The translations under genes were made by a program, and so were the position numbers. Source: Peribacillus deserti (GTDB lineage Bacteria; Bacillota; Bacilli; Bacillales; DSM-1321). From it: a stretch of DNA of 64,000 nt. The stretch covers positions 172,648-236,647 of the forward strand of contig NZ_JAFBFI010000004.1 of NCBI RefSeq assembly GCF_016909175.1. The letters run 5' to 3'. The notes under the pieces are model-generated. The model did not search any database, was not told the DNA's origin, and saw only the letters and a program-made list of their open reading frames with translations. Below are positions 48,466 through 58,562 of the stretch, piece after piece. Numbering within the stretch: the stretch's first letter is position 1; each line of letters opens with the position of its first letter.

Positions 48466-49239
48466 TTAAATTACTTTTGCTTCTGTTCGCAGTAAGCCAG
48501 TTAATTCTTTTACCTGGTCAGCCAGATCTCCCTGCAGCACTCTGCCTGCTTCTTTCTTAGGAGGAAGGAAGATTTCAATTGTTTTTGTTTTCGCTTCAAC
48601 ATCGTCTTCTTCCAGATCCAAATCATCCAGCTCCAGCTCATCAAGAGGCTTTTTCTTAGCCTTCATGATTCCAGGAAGAGAAGGATATCTAGGTTCGTTT
48701 AATCCCTGCTGAGCTGTAACAAGTAAAGGAAGCTGAGTTTCAATCGTTTCTGAATCTCCTTCAACATCTCGGACAACGCTTACATTTTGTCCTTCAATCG
48801 TTAATTTAGTGATGGTTGTGATGTATGGGATGTCCAAAAGTTCTGCTACTCTAGGCCCTACTTGTCCGGATCCTCCATCAATGGCTACATTACCGCCAAT
48901 AATTAAATCAGCATCCTTATCCTTTAAGTATTCAGAGAGGATTTTAGCCGTAGTATACTGGTCTCCATTTTCTACATCATCTTCAATATTAATTAAAACA
49001 GCTTTATCTGCACCCATTGCAAGCGCTGTCCTCAACTGTTTTTCTGCTTCTTCATTACCAACAGTTACAACCGTTACTTCACCGCCATGTGCATCTCTAA
49101 CCTGGATCGCTTCTTCTACAGCATATTCGTCATAAGGGTTGATGATAAATTCGGCACCATCTTCGTTGATTTTCCCATTTGATAAGGTTATTTTTTCTTC
49201 AGTATCAAATGTTCTTTTTAATAAAACATAAATATTCAT
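48466..49239 (-). CDS. etfB: Electron transfer flavoprotein beta subunit
   Basis: AMP-binding partner of EtfA. 257 residues; signature VRDVEGDSETIETQLPLLVTAQQGLNEPRYPSLPGIMKAKKK region is complete (shown here only by its key words VEGD, LPGIM and KAKKK), and the N-terminal alpha/beta domain is intact. 40 nt upstream of etfA. Confidence 0.97.
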   Translation of the reverse strand: MNIYVLLKRTFDTEEKITLSNGKINEDGAEFIINPYDEYAVEEAIQVRDAHGGEVTVVTVGNEEAEKQLRTALAMGADKAVLINIEDDVENGDQYTTAKILSEYLKDKDADLIIGGNVAIDGGSGQVGPRVAELLDIPYITTITKLTIEGQNVSVVRDVEGDSETIETQLPLLVTAQQGLNEPRYPSLPGIMKAKKKPLDELELDDLDLEEDDVEAKTKTIEIFLPPKKEAGRVLQGDLADQVKELTGLLRTEAKVI

Positions 49240-49297
49240 GGTATTCCCTCCATTTGTGAATTATTTAAAAGATTAAGAATTTTCATTTGAAAAAAAT

Positions 49298-50071
49298 TTA
49301 TTTACCTTTGAATTGAGGTTCTCTCTTCTCAATAAAAGCGGCTATACCTTCTTTGGCATCTTCGCTGACAAAAACAGTTCCAAAGGACTCTGCTTCTTTC
49401 TCCACGCCTTTGTAGTAATTTTCATGCTTTGAATAGTTTATGAGGGTAATAGCTGTTTTTAAGGCAATAGGACTTTTCTTTGCAATCTTGGAAGCCAGTT
49501 CATTCGCTTTTTGGAATAATTCTTCCTCTTTATATGCATGATTTGCTAACCCCAGAGCTGCTGCTTCGACACCGGTTATAGGCTCGCTTGTAAACAGCAT
49601 TTCTGCCGCTTTAGCGCTTCCTACATAACGAGGCAGCCGCTGTGATCCTGCGAAGCCAGGCACCAATCCGAGCTGGAGCTCAGGAAGCCCGAGTTTTGCA
49701 GTCTCAGATACCAGCCTAATATGGCAGGACATAGCCAGTTCAAGCCCGCCCCCGAGTGCTGCTCCATGTATAACAGCGATAACCGGTTTTGGGAATTGTT
49801 CGATTCTTTCAAACAGTTCCTGGCCGCGTGCTGCTAATTTTGAAAATTCTCCGCCGCTCTCGATACTAGTAAACTCTTTAATATCAGCTCCAGCCGAAAA
49901 GAATCTCCCTTCTCCCTTGAGGATGACTGCCCTTGCATCATCATTCACTTCCAAATCATCCAGCAGGGTTGAAAGTTCCTGCAGTACTTGAGAGGAAAGA
50001 GCATTAGCCGGAGGTTTATTGACGGTAATTACGGCAACGCGTTCTTCAACGGAATAAGTTAAAAACCCCAT
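49298..50071 (-). CDS. fadB: Enoyl-CoA hydratase
   Basis: Crotonase-fold enzyme, second step of beta-oxidation. 257 residues; oxyanion-hole segments FSAGADIKEF and HGAALGGGLELAMSC, catalytic Glu region LPELQLGLVPGFAGSQRLPR. The Pro-rich position LVPGFAGS (PGFAGSQ instead of PGAGGTQ) is a small deviation. ATG at 50071 follows GGGGGTCGTTTT. Equivalent to B. subtilis ysiB/fadB. Confidence 0.94.
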   Translation of the reverse strand: MGFLTYSVEERVAVITVNKPPANALSSQVLQELSTLLDDLEVNDDARAVILKGEGRFFSAGADIKEFTSIESGGEFSKLAARGQELFERIEQFPKPVIAVIHGAALGGGLELAMSCHIRLVSETAKLGLPELQLGLVPGFAGSQRLPRYVGSAKAAEMLFTSEPITGVEAAALGLANHAYKEEELFQKANELASKIAKKSPIALKTAITLINYSKHENYYKGVEKEAESFGTVFVSEDAKEGIAAFIEKREPQFKGK

Positions 50072-50192
50072 AAAAACGACCCCCAATATGTATAATTACA
50101 TGAGAGTGAGTGAGGCTAAGAAAGCCGCCTTTCTTAGCCTGCTGGATAGAAAGGCGCTATGATGGCCAGCCCGCTCTGCATGAATAATCTTA

Positions 50193-50795
50193 TTATACCT
50201 TCTTTTCAATATTTTGGCTTCCACAAGCTCTAGCCATCATAGTATGAATCGGCACTGCCATCTGCGTGAGACTGTATTTTTGCTCGTTCATAACCCATGT
50301 TGTGACAGTTTCATCAATTGTACCAAAAATCATCTGGCGCGCAAGCTTCTTATCCAGGTCTTCGGAGAATTCTCCATTAGATATGCCTTCGTCGATAATC
50401 TTTTCCATTAGTTCAAGATATCCTTTTAGAACATCGTTGATTTTGATACGGAGTTCTTTATTGGATTGCCTAAGCTCTAATTGAGTAACAATTGCTAAAT
50501 GCCGGTCATCCGAAAGTTGTCCAAAATGCTGCTGAATCAAAACCAGCAGCTTATCAGAGGCATTATCCGCCTGCTTTAGCTCTGCTTCAATCGTCTCTAC
50601 AAAAGTCCCCATTTTTTCTTGAAATAAAGAAATGAGGATGTCCTCTTTATTTTTAAAATACAGGTAAATGGTTCCGTCTGCGACTCCTGCCTGTTTGGCA
50701 ATTTTTGAAACTTGAGCCTGGTGGTAGCCATTTTCTGCTATTACTACAACAGCAGCATCAATAATTTGTTTAAATTTTGGCCTATTGCGTTTCAC
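50193..50795 (-). CDS. fadR: TetR-family fatty-acid degradation repressor FadR
   Basis: 200-residue regulator, GTG start (AAAGGGGAACATCA upstream): N-terminal helix-turn-helix (IIDAAVVVIAENGYHQAQVSKIAKQAG, GTIYLYFKNKEDIL) and acyl-CoA-binding helical domain. In B. subtilis FadR represses beta-oxidation genes and is released by long-chain acyl-CoA. A FadR-type box (50819-50838) lies 24 nt before its start, so autoregulation is likely. Confidence 0.96.
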   Translation of the reverse strand: MKRNRPKFKQIIDAAVVVIAENGYHQAQVSKIAKQAGVADGTIYLYFKNKEDILISLFQEKMGTFVETIEAELKQADNASDKLLVLIQQHFGQLSDDRHLAIVTQLELRQSNKELRIKINDVLKGYLELMEKIIDEGISNGEFSEDLDKKLARQMIFGTIDETVTTWVMNEQKYSLTQMAVPIHTMMARACGSQNIEKKV

Positions 50796-50818
50796 TGATG
50801 TTCCCCTTTCAGGAAAAA

Positions 50819-50838
50819 ATGAATGAATCGTCATTCAT
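50819..50838. promoter_or_regulatory. FadR operator upstream of fadR
   Basis: ATGAATGAATCGTCATTCAT: 8-bp inverted halves ATGAATGA/TCATTCAT around ATCG, almost the published B. subtilis FadR box (TGAATGANTANTCATTCA). Confidence 0.8.
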
Positions 50839-50951
50839 ATTTCTATCATAGTTAATGGCCCTTTTTATGTCAAGCAAAAGCCAGCAATTCTTATTCTGAA
50901 ACTTGTCCAATTTATTTCAAACAAGAGCCAGGTTCGGCTCAGGAGATTAGA

Positions 50952-52649
50952 CTATGCATTTTTCCGGTCATCTATTTTTTTCTTCTCCTCATCAACAAGC
51001 GCGCGTCTGAGAATCTTTCCTACAGCTGTTTTCGGCAATTCATCTCTGAATTCGTATATTCTAGGAACCTTATAGGCTGCAAGATGCTTTCGGGCAAAAT
51101 CATTCATATCTTCCTCTGTGAGCTGTTTTCCTTCCTTAAGCACCACGTATGCTTTAACCGTTTCACCGCGATAAGGGTCAGGAATACCAGCAACCACTGC
51201 TTCTAAAACCGCTTCATGCTCATATAATACCTCTTCGATCTCTCTTGGGTATATATTAAATCCTCCAGCTATAATCATGTCTTTCTTTCTATCAACTATA
51301 TAAAAATACCCCTTATCATCATAATATCCTATATCACCTGTCAATAGCCAGCCATCCTTAAATACCTGCTCTGTTTCTTCAGGCCTGTTCCAATAACCCT
51401 TCATGACCTGTGGGCCTTTTACTCCTAACTCCCCAATTTCATTCGGCCCTAGTTGCTCACCTGTTTCCATAGACAGAATAGCTGCATCTGTATCTGGCCA
51501 TGGTACACCTATGCTTCCTTTAATCCTTGGACGGTCCCAAAGGAAATTTGAATGTGTGACCGGTGAGGTTTCAGTTAATCCATAGCCCTCCACAAGCTTT
51601 CCACCTGTAAGCTTTTCAAATTTTTCTTGAACTTCAACCGGAAGAGGAGCTGAACCGCTTATACAGGCTGTTATGGAGGAAACATCAAATCTGTGCAAAT
51701 CCGGATAATTAAGCAGCGCTATATACATCGTAGGCGCCCCAGGAAAAAGCGTCGGTTTTTGCTTTTGAATGGTCTTTAAGGTGGTTAATACATCAAATTT
51801 CGGAAGCAGGGTCATCTTGTGGCCTTCCATAATCGAAAAAATCATGACAGTAGTCATTCCAAATACATGAAAAAAAGGAAGTATTCCTAAAATGTTATGG
51901 CCCTTCTCTTTGTCCTTATAAAGCCATACTGAACACATTTCGGCATTGGCAACAAGATTTTTATGTGTAAGCATAACACCTTTTGGAGATCCTGTAGTCC
52001 CACCTGTATATTGCAAGAGAGCGAGATCTTGCTCCACATCTATATCCACTTCTACTTCTTCAGGAACTCCCATTTTCATGATTTCAGTAAATAAGTGCTG
52101 GCTGCCCTCATGTTCAACCGTAACAACGAGACCATATTGCTTTTTTTGAATAAAAGGGTAAATTAAATTTTTTGGGAAAGGCAGATAATCCTTTATAGCG
52201 GTTACAATGATATGCTGCAGACTAGTGTGAGGCTTTACCTTCGCTGCTCTTGGATAGAGAATATCCAGAGTCAGAATGACTTTGGCTTCTGAATCCTTCA
52301 TTTGATATTCCAATTCACGTTCCATATACAGCGGATTAGTCTGAACCACAATGGCCCCGGCCATCAAAGAGCCGAAATACGCAATCACGGACTGCGGAGT
52401 GTTGGGCAGCATAATAGCGACCCTGTCTCCTTTACTAATACCAAGGTTTTTTAAATAACGGGCAAATTTCAGAGCAGATTCATACACTTCTTTATAGGAT
52501 AATTCTTTTCCCATAAAATGAATGGCACTCTTTTGTGGAAACTTAGCTGCAGATTGTTTAAGATAATTCTGCAAAGGCTCCCTGCTATACTCGAGCTCAG
52601 CAGGTATTTCTTCAGGATAATGCTGTAGCCATAATTTCTGATCGTTCAA
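50952..52649 (-). CDS. lcfA: Long-chain fatty acid-CoA ligase
   Basis: Activates fatty acids to acyl-CoA, supplying beta-oxidation and the FadR ligand. 565 residues of the adenylate-forming superfamily: P-loop LLQYTGGTTGSPKGV, YGLTETSP, TGDIGYYDDKGYFYIVDRKKD region and catalytic Lys in PKTAVGKILR. First gene of the fatty-acid degradation group, with a promoter/operator at 52707-52736. Confidence 0.97.
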   Translation of the reverse strand: MNDQKLWLQHYPEEIPAELEYSREPLQNYLKQSAAKFPQKSAIHFMGKELSYKEVYESALKFARYLKNLGISKGDRVAIMLPNTPQSVIAYFGSLMAGAIVVQTNPLYMERELEYQMKDSEAKVILTLDILYPRAAKVKPHTSLQHIIVTAIKDYLPFPKNLIYPFIQKKQYGLVVTVEHEGSQHLFTEIMKMGVPEEVEVDIDVEQDLALLQYTGGTTGSPKGVMLTHKNLVANAEMCSVWLYKDKEKGHNILGILPFFHVFGMTTVMIFSIMEGHKMTLLPKFDVLTTLKTIQKQKPTLFPGAPTMYIALLNYPDLHRFDVSSITACISGSAPLPVEVQEKFEKLTGGKLVEGYGLTETSPVTHSNFLWDRPRIKGSIGVPWPDTDAAILSMETGEQLGPNEIGELGVKGPQVMKGYWNRPEETEQVFKDGWLLTGDIGYYDDKGYFYIVDRKKDMIIAGGFNIYPREIEEVLYEHEAVLEAVVAGIPDPYRGETVKAYVVLKEGKQLTEEDMNDFARKHLAAYKVPRIYEFRDELPKTAVGKILRRALVDEEKKKIDDRKNA

Positions 52650-52706
52650 ATAATTTGCCTCCTCTTTAACTTAAATTCTTAAAATTTTCTAACTTTTCTA
52701 TCTATA

Positions 52707-52736
52707 ATTATATTATATCGTTCAATTGAATGACAA
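52707..52736 (-). promoter_or_regulatory. lcfA promoter overlapped by a FadR-like palindrome
   Basis: Minus strand: TTGTCA (52731-52736), 18-nt spacer, TATAAT (52707-52712). The palindrome TCATTCAATTGAACGA (52718-52733, 7 of 8 pairs) covers the -35 and spacer. Its halves have FadR-box bases but in inverted orientation relative to the classical box. Confidence 0.6.
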
Positions 52737-52767
52737 TTGTTTGAGGATTTTTACCTATAAAAGCAAA

Positions 52768-52803
52768 AAATCTCCCCTGATCTTATAATAGATCCGGGGA
52801 GTT
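52768..52803 (-). terminator. Terminator after the 28-residue membrane gene
   Basis: CTCCCCGGATC/GATCAGGGGAG hairpin with ATTTTTTG on the minus strand; it ends the zapA-to-yshE block. Confidence 0.85.
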
Positions 52804-52810
52804 CATGTAC

Positions 52811-52897
52811 CTATTTTACAAAAAATAGAATATATATAATTCCAATCAGCATAAATGTTCCGCAAAGAATAAGCAAAATTCTTGCAAGCTTCTCCAA
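52811..52897 (-). CDS. 28-residue single-pass membrane protein downstream of yshE
   Basis: TTG start at 52897, 8 nt after AAAGGGGAG, then 28 codons and TAG. The product has a short positively charged N-terminus (MEKLAR) followed by a single hydrophobic helix (ILLILCGTFMLIGIIYILFF) and a terminal lysine. It begins 14 nt after yshE and directly precedes a strong terminator, so it is a plausible last gene of that operon. Family unknown. Confidence 0.7.
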   Translation of the reverse strand: MEKLARILLILCGTFMLIGIIYILFFVK

Positions 52898-52911
52898 GTG
52901 CTATCTCCCCT

Positions 52912-53319
52912 TTATGATATGCCAGCACCAATCACATAAGATAATCCTACAGAAATGACCATTGATATGAGTCCAACGGCACGGTTGTCCTTTGCGATTT
53001 CTTCATCAATATTGAAGCTGGGGGTTAGAAATTCAAAAATGAAATACCCAGCCAGCAAAAGAAGAAAGCCAAACACACCCCAGCCCATCATAATTAATAA
53101 CGAATCATTCTGCAGGATGGAATGGCGGAAGATGTTAGCAATCCCAAAAATTTTGCCCCCGGTTGCCAGTGCAACGGATAGATTTCCTTTTTTAATTTCT
53201 TCCCAATTCTGGTACTTCGTTACGAGTTCAAAGACTGCTAGAAAAACGATACAACATAATACTACAACACTATAGTATGCAGTTAGGTAAACAAACTCAT
53301 TGCCCCATAATTTGTCCAT
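52912..53319 (-). CDS. yshE: DUF350 membrane protein (YshE)
   Basis: 135 residues, about four transmembrane helices, with the DUF350 pattern (ELVTKYQNWEEIKKGNLSVALATGGKIFGIANIF). Function unknown; DUF350 proteins form small membrane assemblies and are often next to envelope genes. 15 nt downstream of mutS2, and followed by a tiny membrane gene. Confidence 0.93.
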   Translation of the reverse strand: MDKLWGNEFVYLTAYYSVVVLCCIVFLAVFELVTKYQNWEEIKKGNLSVALATGGKIFGIANIFRHSILQNDSLLIMMGWGVFGFLLLLAGYFIFEFLTPSFNIDEEIAKDNRAVGLISMVISVGLSYVIGAGIS

Positions 53320-53334
53320 CAGTATATCTCCTGG

Positions 53335-55689
53335 TTATTTAAACTCAACAACAGTTACTCCGCTTCCGCCTTCACCAGCTTCTCCAAATCTGATTCGTTT
53401 TACTGAGCGGTGATTTTTCAAATATTCCTGGACTCCCTGTCTTAAAGCCCCGGTTCCTTTTCCGTGAATGATAGAAACTCTTGGATATCCGGCAAGAAGG
53501 GCATCATCGATGTATTTTTCTACCCTTAACAGGGCATTCTCATATCGTTCGCCGCGCAGATCAAGTTCAAGGCTGACATGATAATCTTTTCCTCTTACCG
53601 TAGCGAGCGGTTTCGTCTGTACCTGCTTTGGAGTACCAAGATATTCAAGATTAGCTTCACTCACCTTCATTTTCATTATACCTATCTGAACCTGCCATTC
53701 ATCAGCCGAAATCTTTTCAACCAAGTGTCCCTTTTGGTCAAAAGTCACTACCTTAACTTCATCACCTGGCTGGAACTCCTTTTTCTTAGAAGGTGCTGCA
53801 GCCTTTTTAGATTTCTTGATTACTGGAGCAGCTTCTTCAAGGCGTTTTCTGGCGTCGATCAATTCATGCTCTTTCACTTCCGCATTCTTTTCAAGTCTAA
53901 GCCTGCGAAGATCACTCAAAATCTCTTCTGCTTCCGCTTTTGCTTTATTAACCGCTTCTGCAGCTTTCTGCTGTGCCTTTTCCTCCAGCTCATCTTTCCG
54001 GCTGTAGTATTCGGCCATTTGCTTTTGAAGGTCTTTATGGATCCTTTCAGAATCCTTCAGGAATTCATTTGCTTCCTCTCGATCTTTCTCCGCCTGTTTA
54101 CGGCTTTCTTCAAGAGAGGCAATCATATTCTCCACTTTGTTCGTTTCAGTTCCAATATATCCTCTTGCCTCGTTTATAACTTTTTCATCCAGTCCAAGCC
54201 GCTTTGAGATCTCGAAAGCGTTGCTCCTTCCGGGAATTCCTATTAAAAGCTTATAAGTTGGGCTTAGAGTCTCAACATTGAATTCTACACTCGCATTAAC
54301 AGCGCCTTTTCGATTATATCCATATGCTTTCAGCTCCGGATAATGGGTAGTCGCAATCACTCTTGCTCCCTTTTCATATACGGTGTCCAGGATAGAAATA
54401 GCAAGCGCCGCCCCTTCCTGTGGATCCGTTCCTGCTCCCAATTCATCGAAAAGAACAAGACTCCGGTGGTTAACTGATTTCAATATATCCACTATGTTCA
54501 CCATATGGGAGGAGAAAGTACTCAAGCTTTGCTCAATGCTCTGCTCGTCACCAATATCAGCAAATATCTCTTCAAAAACAGAAGCTTCAGAGCCATCAAG
54601 AACGGGAATTTGCAGGCCAGATTGAACCATAAGTGTGCACAGTCCTATTGTCTTTAACGTGACTGTTTTACCGCCCGTATTTGGCCCTGTTATCACAATG
54701 GAAGTATAATCTTCTCCTAAAATAATGTCATTCGGAACCACTTCTTTAGGGGAAATAAGCGGATGCCTCGCCTTAAAGAGTTTTACCCTTCCCTCATTAT
54801 TAAGCTTAGGCTTAGAGCCTTTGATCTCGCTGCTGTACCGGGCTTTTGCAAACATAAAATCTAAGATGGCAAGTATCTCAACATTTGCAAGCAGCTCTGC
54901 GGCGAACTCTCCTGTCAGCACGGAAAGTTCGGAAAGAATTCTTTCTATTTCCTGCTGCTCTTTAATCCTGATTTCCTGGAGGCCATTATTCAGGTCTACA
55001 ACTGATTGGGGCTCGATAAACAAGGTCTGCCCTGAAGAAGATTGATCGTGAATGATGCCGCCATATACACTGCGGTATTCCTGCTTTACAGGAATAACAA
55101 AGCGGTCATTTCGAATGGTTATAATAGCATCCGACAGCATTTTCTGTGCACTTGATGATCGAATCATGCTCTCTAGCTTTTCCCTTACCCTTGATTCATT
55201 CGTTCTCAGCTGTGTTCTCAGTGATTTCAGCCTATCGCTTGCTGAATCCATCACTTCACCTATGTCGCTTATAGCATTTACAATGGGCCGTTCAAGATCA
55301 GGCAGAGGCGTGATTGATTCAATATAACCCGCTGTATGAGGAAGCTCCGTTCCATTGTCGAGCATTTCTTCGATAAACTTTGTGAGTATCCTGCCGGCTC
55401 GGAGCGTGCTGGCTATTTCATTCAGCTCTCCCGGGCTGAGCATTCCCCCGATTTGTGCACGCTTCGCATGCGGTTTTATGTCAAATATTCCACCAAGCGG
55501 AACATTGCCTCTTAACCTTATAATTTTCGCTGCCTCATCTGTTTCTTCATGCAGTCTGACTACTTCCTCAAAATCGGAAATAGGCAGCAGTCTGCCTGCC
55601 TTTTCTTTCCCTAAAGAAGACGAAGCAAATTTAGCAAGCTGTTCTATTATCTTATGAAACTCCAGGGTTTTTAACGCTTTTTGATGCAT
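53335..55689 (-). CDS. mutS2: MutS2 (MutSB), ATPase/endonuclease
   Basis: 784-residue MutS paralogue lacking the mismatch-recognition domain. Coiled clamp, ATPase with Walker A GPNTGGKT (near 335) and [13 protein letters not shown], a long charged coiled-coil (about 515-620), KOW-like segment, and C-terminal Smr domain ([20 protein letters not shown]). In B. subtilis MutS2 acts on collided ribosomes and branched nucleic acid. Starts 39 nt after polX. Confidence 0.97.
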   Translation of the reverse strand: MHQKALKTLEFHKIIEQLAKFASSSLGKEKAGRLLPISDFEEVVRLHEETDEAAKIIRLRGNVPLGGIFDIKPHAKRAQIGGMLSPGELNEIASTLRAGRILTKFIEEMLDNGTELPHTAGYIESITPLPDLERPIVNAISDIGEVMDSASDRLKSLRTQLRTNESRVREKLESMIRSSSAQKMLSDAIITIRNDRFVIPVKQEYRSVYGGIIHDQSSSGQTLFIEPQSVVDLNNGLQEIRIKEQQEIERILSELSVLTGEFAAELLANVEILAILDFMFAKARYSSEIKGSKPKLNNEGRVKLFKARHPLISPKEVVPNDIILGEDYTSIVITGPNTGGKTVTLKTIGLCTLMVQSGLQIPVLDGSEASVFEEIFADIGDEQSIEQSLSTFSSHMVNIVDILKSVNHRSLVLFDELGAGTDPQEGAALAISILDTVYEKGARVIATTHYPELKAYGYNRKGAVNASVEFNVETLSPTYKLLIGIPGRSNAFEISKRLGLDEKVINEARGYIGTETNKVENMIASLEESRKQAEKDREEANEFLKDSERIHKDLQKQMAEYYSRKDELEEKAQQKAAEAVNKAKAEAEEILSDLRRLRLEKNAEVKEHELIDARKRLEEAAPVIKKSKKAAAPSKKKEFQPGDEVKVVTFDQKGHLVEKISADEWQVQIGIMKMKVSEANLEYLGTPKQVQTKPLATVRGKDYHVSLELDLRGERYENALLRVEKYIDDALLAGYPRVSIIHGKGTGALRQGVQEYLKNHRSVKRIRFGEAGEGGSGVTVVEFK

Positions 55690-55728
55690 GGAGTTTATGC
55701 CCCCTCCTATATTTCTTTATTATATTTC

Positions 55729-57447
55729 TTAATCATTTCTTTTTAAAAATGCCAGCAATTCTTCAGAAGTCTTAGCATTCAAAATGGTATCCTTTTTTAG
55801 CCAGCCCTTAATGGCAGCTGATACCCCGATCTCCATGTCCTCGAGCATCTCAATGTTATGGGCATCGGTATTTACAGCAATCGTAACGCCTGCCTGTTGA
55901 GCCTTCTTCAGATGTTCGGCAGCAAGATCAAGCCTGTTTGGGTTTGCATTCAGCTCGAGCGCTGTATTCGTTTCCTTTGCTAATTGAATCAGCATGTCCA
56001 TATCAACTTCATAGCCTTTTCTCCGGCCGATTACTCTTCCCGTAGGATGAGCAATTAAATCAATATGAGGATTCATCAAAGCCGTTTTAAGCCTTTCCAT
56101 AATCTTTTCCTTAGGCTGCGAAAAGATGGAGTGAATGGATGCTATAACAAGGTCCATCTCACTTAGAAGGTCATCATCATAGTCAAGAGTGCCATCCGGC
56201 AGAATATCCATTTCTATTCCTGAGAGAATCAGGATATCATCATATTTGTCATTTAATTCACGGATCGTTTGTTTTTGCTCTCTCAGCCGTTCGGGAGTCA
56301 AACCGTTTGCGACCTTTAAATATTGAGAATGATCTGTAATGGCCATATACTTGTAACCTTTGGCTCTGCAGGCTTCAACCATTTCCTCAATAGAATGACC
56401 GCCGTCACTCCAGGTAGAATGCATGTGAAGATCTCCTCGTATATCTTCAGGACTGACTAGGCCATATCCTTCTTTGTAAAAATCGACCTCCGTTCCATCT
56501 TCACGAAGCTCTGGGGGAATAAAAGGCAGTCCAAAATGGTGATAAAACTCCTCTTCTGATTGGAAGGTCAATACTTTACCAGTTTCAATTATTTCGACTC
56601 CATATTCACTGATCTTTTCACCTCGATCTTTTGCTAGCTGCCTCATCCGAACATTATGGTCTTTTGATCCTGTGAAATGGTGGAGTGTTGTGATGAATTC
56701 CTCTGGTTTAACCAATCTGAAATCAACAGAGATTTCATACTGGTAGGACAAAGTTACGGATACTTTTGTATCTCCTGCCGCTATCACACTCTTTACCTGC
56801 GGCAGAGCTAAGATCTGCTCCTTAACGGACTCTGGGTTATTTGTAGCGATAATAAAATCCAAATCTTTTACGGTTTCTTTCACCCTTCTAATACTGCCCG
56901 CTTTTGAAAATCTCTCAATCTCTTTCATATTTTGAATAGCAATTTCAACGTCTTCAACGATTGGCAGCATCATGGCCAGCGGCAACCGTTCAGGCCTTGT
57001 CCCAAATTCAGCAATCGCAGCAAGTATTTTTTCCTCTGTTTTCTTTCCAAAACCGGCCAAATGCTGAACCTTTTTTTCTTCACAGGCTGCTTTCAAATCC
57101 TCTATATTTTCTACATACAGTTCTTTATAGAGCTTGGCAATTTTTTTACCGCCCATTCCTGGGAGCTGCAGCAGCGGTATTAATCCTTTTGGCACTTCCT
57201 CCTGAAGCTCCGCAAGTACAGCCGACTTTCCGTCCCTGATAAATTCTTCAATTACAGCCGCTGTGCCTTTTCCAATTCCTGAAAGCGCTGTAAAATCACC
57301 AATTTCAAAAAGGCTCCTATCATCTGTTTCCAGGGCGCCCGCAGCTTTTCGGAATGCAGCCACTTTGAACTGATTCTCGCCCTTAAGTTCCATATATATA
57401 GCAATCGTTTCAAGCAAATGAACAATATCTTTTTTATTAATAGTCAT
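55729..57447 (-). CDS. polX: DNA polymerase X family (PolX)
   Basis: Family X polymerase with proofreading, acting in base-excision repair. 572 residues: helix-hairpin-helix and polymerase beta-like part (about 1-315, LPGMGGKKIAKLY, LSGIGKGTAAVIEEF), then a PHP domain (DLHMHSTWSDGG, AITDHSQ, NTDAHN) carrying the 3'-5' exonuclease. The catalytic-triad region of the polymerase reads DLDFIIA and VDFRLV. ATG at 57447 lies 5 nt after GAGGTGAT. Confidence 0.95.
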   Translation of the reverse strand: MTINKKDIVHLLETIAIYMELKGENQFKVAAFRKAAGALETDDRSLFEIGDFTALSGIGKGTAAVIEEFIRDGKSAVLAELQEEVPKGLIPLLQLPGMGGKKIAKLYKELYVENIEDLKAACEEKKVQHLAGFGKKTEEKILAAIAEFGTRPERLPLAMMLPIVEDVEIAIQNMKEIERFSKAGSIRRVKETVKDLDFIIATNNPESVKEQILALPQVKSVIAAGDTKVSVTLSYQYEISVDFRLVKPEEFITTLHHFTGSKDHNVRMRQLAKDRGEKISEYGVEIIETGKVLTFQSEEEFYHHFGLPFIPPELREDGTEVDFYKEGYGLVSPEDIRGDLHMHSTWSDGGHSIEEMVEACRAKGYKYMAITDHSQYLKVANGLTPERLREQKQTIRELNDKYDDILILSGIEMDILPDGTLDYDDDLLSEMDLVIASIHSIFSQPKEKIMERLKTALMNPHIDLIAHPTGRVIGRRKGYEVDMDMLIQLAKETNTALELNANPNRLDLAAEHLKKAQQAGVTIAVNTDAHNIEMLEDMEIGVSAAIKGWLKKDTILNAKTSEELLAFLKRND

Positions 57448-57728
57448 AAAAATCACCTCAGAATTAGTAGGGATTGTTAATGGATGACCCCCTATCAGCC
57501 AGGAGCCTGGAGGCCGTGTTTTTCAATCTTACTTCCTTTATAAATGATGCCTCTTTAAAGATACATTTTATTTGTACACCAGGCAACATAACTGCCGCAT
57601 GCATCATAGGTATGACTAGAGTATTCTGCTTTTTAGTTAAGTTATCTAGATTTAAAGCCCTTTGGACTTTTTTTAGTAATAGGTCCTGATGGGAGACTCA
57701 GTAATGGAACGAAAATCTTCATAAAAGA
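57448..57728. other. Gene-free gap between polX and the CvpA-like gene
   Basis: About 300 nt with no credible frame on either strand (a plus-strand run of 71 codons lacks SD and sensible composition). No clear promoter or repeat. A promoter for polX-mutS2 may be here. Confidence 0.4.
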
Positions 57729-57755
57729 AAAACTTCCCCTTAAAAGAGAAGTTAC
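57729..57755 (-). terminator. Terminator of zapA-cvpA
   Basis: AACTTCTC...GGGGAAGTT hairpin with TTTTCTTTT on the minus strand, overlapping the last codon of the CvpA-like gene. Confidence 0.7.
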
Positions 57756-58294
57756 ATTGGAATGTATTTAAACCAGAGATCTTTAACTGTTGCAGATAGA
57801 ACGGGTGTATTTTTAACCATAGCATTTGCCATAAATGAATCATTCAGGGGTCCCTGTACGGTTTGTATTGGCAGGAGTGCTGCAATATAAAGGAGAATAA
57901 ATAGGATTAAATATACCTCTACAAATCCCAAAATAGCTCCGCCCATTCTATTCAGCTGTTTTAAAATAGGAATATGAGAAATAAAATCCAGCATAGCGCC
58001 AATTAGCTGCCAGACGATTTTAACTCCAAAGAATATAATGGCAAAAGCAATGGCATTATAATAAGCCTCATCGAGACCAGAGGCATTAAAGATCATTTTC
58101 ATAGATTCCGTATTTCCTAAGGTTGGAAAGGGAATCCAAAGCTTTATCTTTGGTGCAAGATCATCGTAGTATATATAAGCGGATATAAAGGAGACAATAA
58201 ATCCCGTGAGGTGAACAAGCTGAAGAATAAACCCCCGCCTAAGCCCTATTAAAAGACCCATTATAAGTACTGCAATTATTATCAAATCAAGCAT
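57752..58294 (-). CDS. yshB: CvpA-family membrane protein (YshB)
   Basis: 180 residues, four transmembrane helices, with the CvpA/colicin V production motif GLRRGFILQLVHLTGFIVSF and GGAILGF. In E. coli CvpA aids bile-salt/envelope tolerance; role in Bacillus unknown. It follows zapA by 7 nt. Confidence 0.93.
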   Translation of the reverse strand: MLDLIIIAVLIMGLLIGLRRGFILQLVHLTGFIVSFISAYIYYDDLAPKIKLWIPFPTLGNTESMKMIFNASGLDEAYYNAIAFAIIFFGVKIVWQLIGAMLDFISHIPILKQLNRMGGAILGFVEVYLILFILLYIAALLPIQTVQGPLNDSFMANAMVKNTPVLSATVKDLWFKYIPM

Positions 58295-58301
58295 TCATTC
58301 T

Positions 58302-58562
58302 TCAACCCTTTTCGCTTCTGATTAACATTTTAAGCTGTTCAAGTTCATCTTTTACTTTTAAATAGTCATGCATTACATTTACAGCTGTAAGAACTGCAAC
58401 CTTGCTGACATCGAGCCTTGGATTCTTTGAATTTATTTCACGCATTTTATCATCAACCATTGAAGCCACAATACGAATATGACTTGAACTTTCTGCTCCA
58501 ACAATGGTATATTGCTGTCCATATATATCAACTGTTATTTTTCTTTTACTATGGTCTGACAA
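58302..58562 (-). CDS. zapA: Cell division protein ZapA
   Basis: 86 residues: small globular head ([17 protein letters not shown]) and a C-terminal coiled coil. Binds FtsZ and bundles protofilaments at the division site. Divergent from rnhC. GGGGGCATCATTTTG-type SD before the start. Confidence 0.95.
   Translation of the reverse strand: MSDHSKRKITVDIYGQQYTIVGAESSSHIRIVASMVDDKMREINSKNPRLDVSKVAVLTAVNVMHDYLKVKDELEQLKMLIRSEKG

Noticed and set aside
53578..54207. 209-codon plus-strand open frame opposite mutS2
   Set aside because: Antisense shadow of the strongly supported mutS2 gene; composition is Phe/Leu-rich low-quality, with no SD.
57474..57689. 71-codon plus-strand ORF between polX and the CvpA-like gene
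   Set aside because: No SD, no family resemblance, composition like random AT-rich sequence.
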